Source: Apostichopus japonicus (lineage: Eukaryota; Echinodermata; Holothuroidea; Aspidochirotida; Stichopodidae). Taken from it: DNA of 60,000 nucleotides. Below are positions 43,810 through 55,900 of the stretch, one piece after another. The translations under genes and the position numbers were made by a program. The stretch spans positions 18,435,001 through 18,495,000 of the forward strand of contig NC_092568.1 of the NCBI RefSeq assembly GCF_037975245.1, read 5' to 3'. The notes under the pieces were generated by a model. That model saw only the letters and a list, made by a program, of their open reading frames with translations, ran no database searches and was not told the DNA's origin. The first letter of the stretch is position 1. Each line of letters opens with the position of its first letter.

Positions 43810-46800
43810 ATGTTAACAGCGTTGAAATCCTCCAAACTAATCCTTCTAATTTGTGTGTGTTTCGTGGAGGACATACTTGCTATGACTCCAGCGTATGACG
43901 TCACCGAATTTTGGAACGTTTCTGTCACCGAGTCTCCCATATCGATTGGGAACGATGGGTCAATATATACACCGAAAATACCTCTTTACATCGCAGCTTT
44001 TTACGCAAATGGTGAGATCTGGGACGGAACCGGAATGATCCCAGCTGTTGAGTTAGCGGTGGATCACGTGAATGCTCAACCCGATATTCTGAGGGACTAT
44101 GAACTACGTGTAATCTGGAAAAACTCAAATGTGAGCATAAATAAATATCACTTCTTTCATTTCATTTCATTTCCATTCTTTCCATTGTCATGCAAATTAA
44201 GTTTTGCAGTTCATGAAAAGTTGGTTTTACTTTTGACTTTAGACAAAGGAATAAATCTAATATAGCGGGGAGGTTTTTTTTTTTTTTTAATAAAGGGTGT
44301 AGCTAGGGAGCTCATATGGGGTATTTCTTTCTTTTTGAGGGGGGGGGGGTTGGGGTGTTCCCCCACTAAATGTGTGAAACTTCAGTCCTTAAGTTGTATA
44401 TTCTGAGGCATATTTATAGGTAATACATTAGGTCTATAAATAGTTCTAAATGCAATTTGTGCTAATAACTACTCTGATGTTTCAAGTTGTGTGCGATTGA
44501 AAAAAACGGGGGGTGGAAGATGGCACAGGGATGTACAAGTACCACATACGCCTCCTGGGTCTGCGTCTGCCTCTGTGAAAGATTGAAATCAAGTGTTTTC
44601 AAATGTTTTTGGGATTATTTATGATTACACGATATGAGATCTCCCAGATTTATGGATGTGTTGTTTTTCATTATTACACACACGCAGTGTCGATCTTCGG
44701 AAGGTATATGGGCGTTCCATAGACATATAGTAGAAGAACCTCAGAAATTGATCTTCCTAGGGCCTGCCTGTTCGACGGATGCGCAGCCTGTGGCAGAGAC
44801 ATCGCCATTTGCGAACTTGGTGACGGTGGGTGGATTTTCTTAGTTTCTTTCTGGAATTGAAACAGTTTTAGAAATAGTTTGGAATAGTTGGCTACTAAGG
44901 CTGACAGCTTTCCATGCACAGCAAAAGATTCACATAGCATGCTGCAGCATCAAGCTGGACAAACCTTTCTGGTACAACATAAGTTAGGACTTTTGACGAC
45001 TAGACATATCCAAATAGGTTATTATATGTGCATATAGAGTTATATCCGACTCTTTATAATTGTGTGTAATATCAACGCTATGCCACTTACGTAAATAGTA
45101 TATGCTTTTACAAAATATTCTATTACTATTGGAACACGACACAACATGAATTAATGCGACGGTCTAAATCATCGAAGAAACATTTTGCCAGTTATTTATG
45201 GCATTCTATATCTTTACTGTAATATCCTTCAATGATTGGGTTCCTTGCTGTTTGTATGTATGTATGTATGTGTGAATGTATGTATGTCTGTCTGTGTGTC
45301 TGTATGTATGTATTCGAGAGCATATCCATCTATTCGCTTGTGATGCAGGTATTCCAATAGACGGAGACTTGTGAGCATTAATTGGACAATTCACATTTCT
45401 CGCAATAATTAAAAAAAAAACTCGCAATAATTAAAAAAAAAAAGTCAACGGAAGTAAAAAAAAAGAAAATACAAATCTCCGGTCGGTAGTTTTACTAACT
45501 GATCACATAAAGGTTCGGGTGGGGTGGGGAGGGGGAGAGGAGGTGGGAGGGTTTCACTGGGGTGTAATGGATTTCACAAGCACTTTGATACTTTTCAAGT
45601 AGCTGAGGAAATATAAATAAAAATTATTCGTACCTTATCAACTAAACATTCTTATGTACACAGCTGGAGAAAGTCAATATATTATCATATCACATCAATT
45701 CCTAATACAATAAGTTACATGACGACAATTAATTTTTAATTTTTTTTCCGCTTTTCGTTAGATGTCATATTCAGCAGCTTCACCAACCTTGTCTGACAAA
45801 AAGAGGTTTCCAAACTTTCTCCGGACGTACGTACCGGAGACACATCTTAATACACCAAAACTCTGGCTAATGCAATATTTTAACTGGACAAGAATCGGAG
45901 CTTTATCTCAAAACCACGATTTTTTTATATCGGTAGGAAAGAATTCACATTCAATATTAATTTCATAAACGTGTGTTTTGCTACACTGCTGAAATCATGA
46001 CTGAATCATTTTAGAACATTTATTGATTGTTATTATTATTATTAATTAAACCAATGAAAGAAATATCAAGAAGGAAATGACCTCCAAGGTGATCTGCTAT
46101 CTTCTTTCAAGAGTGCAGTAAATGCTATTCCGGGTGTCATTTCTGTGTGTGGGGGTGTGTGTGGGTGGGTATCATGCTAGGCAGTGGCGCGCGTAAACCG
46201 TATATATTAACAAAACCATGCATTTAATGCCTTTAATAAACTTATAGTTGATAGTCTAAATATGCCTCAGAATGAACCATTTCACGTTCGTAATATCATG
46301 TACAAGCTTGTCGTCATAATGTTTCCTATATATAGTTATACGTCATGATTGGCTGATGTATATGTGGTCCGGTCCGTTCGAAAGGTATGTGTGACATGAC
46401 TTAAAATACAGGGCCATTGTTTTTGGAGTCACTTCAGATATATCCATTGTAAGTTTTGTTCTGCTTGTAAGTTCACAGCACGTGAGAATAAGGAGGATTG
46501 AAGTTGATTTTGAAAGCCTTTTAGAATAGAAAATATTTACATTGGTTAAAGCGGAGTATTGTTCAGAGTGAGCAGACAGAAGAGTTTGACGGTGGAGTGG
46601 GGGGGGGGGGGTGTCGGTATCACAATCTTGTTATTCCCCTAGCTCATAATCTAAACGGTCATAACACAATACAATATGCGTGTGTCATCATGCATGTGGT
46701 GGGCAGGATTATGCCATTTGGAAAGTTCTATACCAAATTAGCGTGTAAGTCAATGGACGAATTATTTGTGGTACGACCCCAACAAGGCCCCAAACACAAG

Positions 46801-47406
46801 CATTAATTTGTGTCCAATTAGTTGACGGCAAAAAGGCATTCACATTGGGTTAATAAACGAACGGTCCGAATTATGTTGAAGGGAAAGGAATTCTTAAGCT
46901 TTTTTTTTTAACATTTGTGTTCTCCGATTGCTCCCCTTCTTTTTCGTGTGTGACAGACTAACAATCATTTCTTTGAAATGCTGTCGAATAACAGCATCAC
47001 AATTGCGGTTTCCGAAGTCATCAATGAAGTACCGACTGATCGTCAGTTCCAGGATTTAAAGGTAAGAAATACTGTAAATATAAGAATAAGAGACTATAAA
47101 AATCAAAGAAAAAGGCAAGCATTTATCCCCATGCGTAATGGAGAAAGAAAAACACAGCTGTTCATTAATTTGTGACAATGACAGAATTGTCAAGCCAGAG
47201 TTGCAACAAGACACCGTATAGTCACCTGTACAGCACTTGCTATACACCTGGTACAACAACACCTTGCCCCACCACACAAAGGTCTTTTAATATGTCTGTT
47301 ATAATAATTCTCCTCATACCTCGGTTGCTGTTTTTTTGTCTCATGTTGGTCAGTTTCCGAATAATTTGGTAAGAAATATCATGTTCACTTCTTTACGCAG
47401 GTGAAC

Positions 47407-47441
<35 letters not shown>

Positions 47442-50400
47442 GGGGGGGGGGTACATTACTATAGTAAGTGGGCGTAGCAACAAGCAACTGGGCCCGTTGC
47501 AGTGACGGTAATTAGCATCCAAAGGAGAGCCCACATTCACCTAAGCCCTGCAGCGTTGGCTTGGTTGAACAATTTTTGATATTTGGCAGCACTAGCCACC
47601 AATTTCTCAGTCTCTACAGAATACATAGGGGCCCGTTTAGCTTACTGACTGCACGTTTAACATGAAGATTAGTCTCTTCGCCTTTCCACGGCCGGCTGCA
47701 GGCTCCAGTCCTTTCTTGTCCCCGGAAGCCGCGCCGCCTACACAGGCCTATATCGGCCCAGACTTTACTTTAGTCAACCACTCCTTCGGATCTTCATTAA
47801 TATATGTCATTATAACTTCAATAGGTTATAATAACGTAGGGGAATCGATTTGAATTGGTATTTTTTTTGTTATTTTGTCCCTTTAGGATGAAGATCTCAG
47901 GGTTTTTGTGCTTCTTGCTTTTGAAGACCTTGCCGTGGAAATATTTTGCGGGGTGAGTTTTAAAACAAAACAATAATTGTTGTACACCTTCATTGGGAGT
48001 TTATTTACAGGATCGAGACTGAGTATACACAGCACATTATTTCAGCCGTGGATGCAAAAAAAAAAATTCCAGTTCGAAATTGTGAAACGTTGTACAATTT
48101 TGTTCTGAAAAAGTCTGCATCTGTATCTATAATTCGTTTATTTCGTTTATTTTTGTTTTACAACATATGTACAACAAATGTAGCGAATACAGAGAGTTAT
48201 GGAATGTGAAAAAAAGTGTATCAGGAAACCCTTTTGGGCTTATCTAGTGATACACTCCCTGTACATAGGGTACACAAATAACTTACATACATACTAGTAT
48301 GCAGTATGTATATTGATTTGCGATTAAAGTAAGATACAACGAACGCAAAATTCTCTTGGGTAAACATGCTTACGTTTTGAGAGAATGCCACAGCCCTTAG
48401 TAGTTTTAGTTGCAATAGACTGTATGTGATTGTTCCAAGTTAAACAGGAGTCAATATAAACCCATAAAAACTTAGTGCAATTCACTCTTTGCGGACTCTC
48501 ATTGTTCATTTTAAGATCTAGATTAACTTCTTCGGCCTTACGCTTACTGTTACTGAAAACGATATAGTTAGTTTTCCTGATGTTGAGTGAAAGTTTTGTT
48601 AGCAGTAAACCAATCATGAAACTTAACAAGTTCTAATTATAAGTTAATAATATGTTCCAATAATTGTGGGTTATTCATGAAAGTGCAAATACTATACAGT
48701 TTAATATAACTTACCAAACTGGCAGGGGTCCCTAAATTAATAATTAGTTACACTATTATCAACCAACGTGTTATTTTAGGCTGTTTATTTTAAACGTCTT
48801 CTGATTTAGGGGCATGACCTTTTATGGAAGGACCAGAGGCAAATAAAGGAGTTTAAGAGAAGGAAGTGACCCTGGCGGGGTCGTTGAAGCTGTTTTTATT
48901 TAGAGAGGTATGGGGCCCTCCCTCTGATTTGTTTTTCAAGTTTAGAGGTAAAACATTGCATTCTGAGGCATATTTAGACTATATATTAGGTTAATAGTCA
49001 AGGCCCAAGATTTTGCTGATAAATACTCTTGAAGTTTTCGTTTGAGGCTGAAAAAGTGGAATGTACACCAGGAGAAGGGCCATAGTTATTTCGCGACCGA
49101 ATTTAGAAAATCCCCTAACTGACCCCCCCCCTCAACCCGGACAGACAATGGAGGTGGGAGAGGTGACATGGTAACACGGGAAAGGTCACTCTTAGTCCAG
49201 TCGGCTGTATTAAGACGTTCACGTACTCCACACTAACCTTCAAATGGTGAAAATGTAGGAGAGTTTTCTTAGTTTTTGTGTATTGAAATCTTATGATAAA
49301 CCCCGCCCCTCCCACCCAAACGTCTAAGCCTACGCTGTTTACTTGATTGAAGCCTACAATTAATATGGATAAGATTGGATTTCTCTAATATTTGAAGCAA
49401 TTATGCTTACTATTTTCTTATTTCTGTTCAGATTTATAAAAACCGTTTGTATGGGAAAGGATACGTATGGATCACACCCGGATGGTATTCCTACCAGTGG
49501 TGGAAACGAAATACAGCAGCTGTAACGGGATGCACCAATGAGGAAGTAGAAACGGCTGTGTTTGAGTCTATGTACATCGGTATGGAAGCTGCAAATGTGT
49601 CTTCTTCTAACAACTATCTGCCATCCGGAATTGTAAGTTTTTCATAAATTATATAGATGCATTTGTTTATAAGATCCTTGATGTTTTTTTCTTTTCTTAA
49701 AGATTTGTTCTTAACTTTATTATTAATATCCCGTCGTGGAAACCAAAAGACAGTAAGCAATCTCAATGGATGGTTTAAATCTGACAATGGTCTCGTCTTT
49801 AGACAAAGACCTCCAGTCGTGACCTTTGCATGATTATATGCATTGAGTCGAGCAGGACTTCGGCGGCGTCGGATCGGGCCTCAATTTTCGGGTAAATGGA
49901 GTGGGGGGGGGGGGGGGTCGTGCGAGTGAGTGAGAGGCACATCGCTACAAAATGAGGCACATCTGGTTTATGAGAAGGTGGAGCATTTTTTGTATTTTTC
50001 TTTCACAGCATTGGTGGCACGTGTCTTCTCCCGGCTCCATCGCCCCTTCTAACTTCATCACTTCACCTATATTGGCCACATCTTACGAAATTAATGAAGG
50101 CCAATGTAGTCTTTCAGTCAATTGGACTCTACTGTACATGTTCCTTTCGATTCTCTAGCACACATGTATCACTTTTCAGGGACGAAGAGTAGGCCGGGGG
50201 GGGGGGGGCACCGTGGGCCAGGTCAGGGCCCAGGCACAATAAGTTCACCGCCCCCTTTCGCACTCTTCATAAACCCCATATCACCCTCCCATCTGGGCTC
50301 ACAAATTGACCCCTCGGACTCGAGGCTGTAACCCAATTCAATTCAATTTTCAATTCATACGACTTTATTTCAATTTCTTGTATTAAAGTATGCAATTTGA

Positions 50401-52999
50401 CAATAGATGTGGGTAAATGTACAGGAGAACAAGAGATTGAGGAGTGCCAACAAGAAGCTCTGTAGAGCTTGTTTACGTTGACACCCCTTGACAAATAAAA
50501 TATAGAATGAAAGCTTAAGTATACAGAGAAAACAGAACAAAGATGGCAATGAAAGGAAATACAAAATCAATGATAGTTTGATATAAGATACTCTTTAAGA
50601 CGTTTTTTGAAGGTGATCAAAGTTTTACAACCAGTAATAGTAGTAGGGAGGGAATTCCAAGTTTTACGCCGACATAACGAATACCAAGTTGTGAAGACCT
50701 AAGTGTAAAGTAAGGAACAGAAAAATGATTTGGCGCACGGTTAGGATAGGGATTGTTACGTAACTGAAAATATTTGCGAAAAGTCGACGGAGCATTATCA
50801 TGTAACCAATTGAAAATAAAAATACCAACATAATAACGATTTATGTCATAGATACTAAGAGCGTTAAGAGTAGTAAACAGGGGTGCTGCATGCTGGAGGT
50901 AATCCGCATTACAAATATAACGAATGGCTCTCTTTTGAAGTAAACAAAGGGGTTGAATTCTAGAAGCATGGGTACTGCCCCAAATAACATTACAAAAGGT
51001 AAGATAGGGAAGTATGAGTGTATTATAAAAAGTGACCAATGTGCTTTTGGGAAGGATTTGGCGAAGTCTATTAAGAACTCCAACGCCTTTAGACACTTTC
51101 ATACAAATATTCTGAATGTGATTATTCAAAGAAAGATGATTATCGATATAAAAGCCAAGAAATTTAGTAGTCTTAGACAGCATAACTTCAACACCGCAAA
51201 GTCTGATACTATTTATGTTAGGATTTAAGTGCTTTGAAGGTGTACGAAAACAATAGAGGTAGTTTTCTTAACATTAAGTGACAATTTATATGCACAAAAG
51301 CAATTATGAATATATGTAAACTCATTCTGTATAGTATCTAATAGAAAATTAGTGTCCCTGATCACACTCCTCTCGTCGAGCCTGGAGATAGTTTCAAAGG
51401 GCACATATTTATTTCAGTTCTTTTATGCAAAGAGTACCGGTACCCGTCTCTTAAGTCCCGTGATAAATTTCTTTTTATAAATTAAAGAAGAAGAAGAAGA
51501 TGAACAAATGATCAAATTTCTGGCCGACATAATCAGAAAAAAAATGTTTTTTTCTTGTTGCTCCTTTCCAGCAAACTTCAGATTTCCAAGAGCAGCTTTA
51601 TGAGAAGAAAAGACAACTTGAATCATCTGATTTTCGGGAAACGACACTTTCTGGATTGGAACCATTCGGTTACGACGCTGTTTTGGCAGTGGCCCTATCT
51701 TTCAACCAATCAGTGGACATTTTAGAAAGGCGAGGGCGTCGGCTTGAGGATTTCACTTACAATGACACAGACATTGGTTCCGTAATATTCGACACTATTA
51801 GTTCGTCTAACTTTTTGGGAGTAACCGTAAGTATTTGCAAAAGTAATGAAGTATATATAATAGAAAAATCATTAAAAAATATACAAAAGTGATACTTGTA
51901 CAAGTTGCAGGACCAAATAATATATTAGGCTATTATGGGTTGTATTTGTTAGAATAGACGTTTTTTTACGAGATTTACAAGAAGGTTCGTGTTTTATAAC
52001 TCTTTCTCTGATATATAGCTTGTATGGAATGAAACTGTGGTGTGATTTCTGGTTACCTAGTAAGTACCTCGATACCGGCGTTCAGGACATACTGACAAAT
52101 TCTGATTGGCACCCACCCCACTCCCCACCTCCAAGGATACAGAGTCGTAGTTTACGTATCACTAATAACTATACAGCATATATAGCGCAGGGGAATATCC
52201 AAGACATTTCAAACTAACCATTAACGAAGTTGCCTTTACCACTCCATAATTCGATTTCTGTTCAAATCCAGTTCTATTTTTATGATCATAATTTTATTAA
52301 ATTTATTAATGGTTTTTCACGTGTGTTGACTTACATACCGTATATTGTTTCTTTATTTGTGTGACTGATAAATGCGTCGGTCAGTAGTGTGTAAGATAAT
52401 TCAATAATATTCAATATTCCAGACCGAAAGAATTAAGCACTTTTCATGATTTAAGTGTTTGATGTATACTTACTCGTAATGTACATATTTTTTGAATGAA
52501 TACGCCTGTCAACGGTATAGGGAACGGTGAGTCAGTAAAATATCAACATTTCCACATTGAATGAAGTTGTTTTGCTTCTTTATTCTCTACCATTACGTAC
52601 TTTCCGTTCTGCTCGAATTGTGAATAAAAATGTAAGTTGATATATACTATAGCCTACATCTAAAATGGCTTACTACTAAATGCGTATGTCGTTATTCAAG
52701 ATGATTCAACAATTTCCAACATTCCTGACTCAACAAAGTTGCCATATTTGCTTGTCCTTATTGTGTAATTTTCCTTTTTTTGTGTGTTCTTCGTTTTTAC
52801 GAATTATGCATGGCGATTGCCTGAATACTTCATCTTTATACATTGGAGTCAATTTCGTGAATTTCTCCGAAAGTTCAAATCAAAGAGTTCTAATATTACA
52901 CAGTTGAGGCTCACAACTATGTTTATTGTTCTCGTCAGGGTCCAGTATCTTTTTCAGCCGGTGATCGAGAGGGCCCAATAACTATCCAACAATTACAAG
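43810..52999 (+). CDS. Receptor exons 1-8: signal peptide and Venus-flytrap domain
   Basis: The start ATG (A at -3) opens a 24-residue hydrophobic leader. IPLYIAAFYANGEIWDGTG followed by IPAVELAVDHVN matches the first strand and helix of GABA-B ectodomains. Exon 2 has FLGPACSTD, equivalent to the ligand-lobe Cys-Ser loop. Exon 3 gives RFPNFLRTY and a Trp-Thr glycosylation site, and exon 6 gives VWITPGWYSYQWW. Exon 7 has GYDAVLAVALSFN, then RLEDFTYND, and exon 8 has GPVSFSAGDREG to TIQQLQ. The Ser aligned with the first ligand-contact Ser of mammalian subunit 1 is kept. The second is uncertain (SAAS in place of GSSS), so GABA binding cannot be assumed. Confidence 0.92.
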
Positions 53000-55900
53000 G
53001 TAATCGAACGCTCTTCAATAGTGCACTTAAAATCTGTTTATCTCTTTAAAATCTATTTATAGATCGGATTTTTATGATAACCCAGTATGGTACAAAATAT
53101 CCTATACTGCTTCTTTAAAAGAAGTCATTGGTTTCTTTCAATTTTCTTTCAATATTCAATTAACCGAGATACTTCAACAGTGCACAGTTTGTCGATTACG
53201 GCAAAAAAATACAGACAACGCAACATTAAATCCCTTTAGCAACCAGTTCCCCTCCTCAAAGAAAATATTCGTTCCAAAACATCAACCGTTGCATGCTCTC
53301 CCTGGTGTATTTTTATTTTGTTTTGTTTGTAATACCGGTCGTTTTCCTTAAGTGGCCCTCTCCTAGGGGTCGAACAGGGTAATTCCCTTTATAATGGTAG
53401 CCTACGCTCCAACAGTTCATAAGTCGATGCATGTAGTCATTAAACATGGTTCGGTTTGGATTAATCAGTTACTATTAAATCCACCCCCCCCCCACCCACA
53501 CCCCACAACTCCCCGTCTTTGGACATTAAGTACCTTTATCTGTTTACCAGCTCTTGTTCTCGTTATCAGGCACCTGTAGAGAGGAGTGGACGCTATTCCA
53601 GTTCTACTGTTACAAATTCATGAACGAACCATTAAACTGGAAAGATGCTAGCCAATACTGCCGAGATCAAACAGATAGTCAACCCTCCGCTATGGTCTGG
53701 ATACTTTCTAACGAAGAATATGAATTTATTGGTTCTCAAATTGACGACGAATGGTAAGTTATACACCAACCATGTGCGTCGTATATGAAGTCATGGGTGC
53801 CAATTTTATTTGAGAGGGGTCATGTTGGTGGGAGTGAATGGAGAAAGGGATATAAAGTGTTTTGCCGCGTATGCTCCTCAACAAGCACTCACAGTCTGTC
53901 ATTTTGTTTACAAGTTTTAACTTGTAAACGAGTTCCTGCTTGCAGGAGGATCTAAAATACATACAATGCAAAATACAAATACATACAACTGAAGGGATTC
54001 ACTCTTGTGGTCGTTATAACCTTCCGTCTATACCACTCTTTAGGATTATAAACATGAACGTATACGCTTACTAAAGTTTGCAGTCTGAGGGAGAGTAATT
54101 GTGACGTGCTAACTTGAAAGTTTTTGTTAGCCATTTCTGTAATTTTGCATACATTTACCACGTTTCTTCGTAACCACCATTTACGACAAACAATAAACAA
54201 ACGGTTGATATACCTTTCTGGTTGCAGAGTTACATCCCGATACATATCAATGGGACGAATGCAAGCTATTACAAAAAACAAAACAAAAAACATGTCCTTC
54301 ATTGCGCTCATGTCTAGGACGTCAGCACGTATATGGTTTACACAGCTTAGCTTGTGATATAGCATAAATGATGTTTCATAAGAATATTACAAGCACAAAA
54401 TATTTTAACTATGACCTACAAGTGTTCTCTTATAGTAATTTCGTCATATCAAACTACCTAATAACAAATATAATATATTTATTATGTTGTTTATCCTTTT
54501 ACAATAAAGGAGATACTGCCATTGGAACTGCCATTGGAAGTTAATACTAAAAATGTACTAAAGTTTTAAAAAAGTCTACCAAATGCATTTTCCAAATGCC
54601 CCATCCCATCCCACCAACCGCACCCACCTTCCTTGAATTTGCGGTCGGTCATTATGTACGCGCTTTATCAATAGCATTGTCTTTGGCATGAGTTATTAAT
54701 ATTTATTATTATTTATTATGATTATTATTATTATCATCGTATTGTTCTTCCTTTCTCAAGGTATATTGGTTTAACATACGAAGAGTCGTCAGGCAAGTTG
54801 GTTTGGGTTGATACCACTCGAAATGCATCTTGGACCCCGGTAAGTTTCGATGAAGGTGACGACTTGTGTTACGTTTGGAATGTTGGATCAGGCGAATGGA
54901 GACCAATAGACTGTGAAGCTAGTCGGCCATTCATATGCAAAACGAGACCAGGTTTGATATAGTGAATTTTATACCAATCCTTGACATAGCCTTTACCAGC
55001 ACTACTATTTGCTTAAAACTGCATTCGTATTATCAATGTTTTTCTAGCATAATCTAGCCATTTATTTCCTAGCCATTAATTGTCACAGGAGTGTTACCGG
55101 TAATGTATAAACTTACATAACTTTAATCAAGTTAGCATAAATGTGTGCTTTACCAAACTTACAGTAAGTTTTGTATATAGTGAGCGCTTAAAATATGTTC
55201 AACATATTCTGTTGATGAGAGAAAAATGTCAAGAGCTTTGTGGAATTGAAAGAGATAAGCCACTACAGAAAATGTAAATACACACATCTATTTCTCTTAA
55301 CCTTCAGATTTTGAAGAGACAGCGATTGTGACTGTCTCATCTTCGACAAATGGTTCGTTAGATACAACTTGGCATGGACAATTTATGTGGCACGGTTAGT
55401 TATGACTTTCATTAAATACATTTCCCAAAGAATATATAGACACCGGTTAAATTGAATAACTGGCAGTATTGAAACGGTAAAGATGAAAGATTTGTTTCTA
55501 CTTCATGACAGGAAAACACAATCAGAAAGATGACAATTTGAAATTAATACAAACGAAGAGCAAACCTACAAAATTGAGGGAAAAAGCCCTTTACGAACAG
55601 CGATCACTTGACCAGGACAATAAAACAGGAGAAAGACAAATAAAGAGAACTTGCATTAACGTCTCTTTCTTTAGTGACCACGTGATCAGGACACTGAAAC
55701 AGAGGAGAAAGACAAACAAAGGAAACTTGCATGCAACGTCTCTTTCTCAAGTGACCATGTGATCAGGACAAAAAACAGAGGAGAAAGACGACCACATGAT
55801 ATTTATATTTTATATAGGTATAAAATTAATTCTTATAACATCTATGACAATTTCTCCCTTTTGTATAGATAATATCGTACCATTGGATCGTACGCCAGCC

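Noticed and set aside
50617-51183. Host gene on the - strand
   Set aside because: The 188-codon frame has reverse-transcriptase C-terminal motifs, an upstream frameshift and a LINE-type tail; it is a dead retroelement.
53570-54951. Separate lectin gene nested in a receptor intron
   Set aside because: Exon phases join perfectly to the receptor on both sides, and there is no start codon context, signal peptide or stop codon within the lectin exons.
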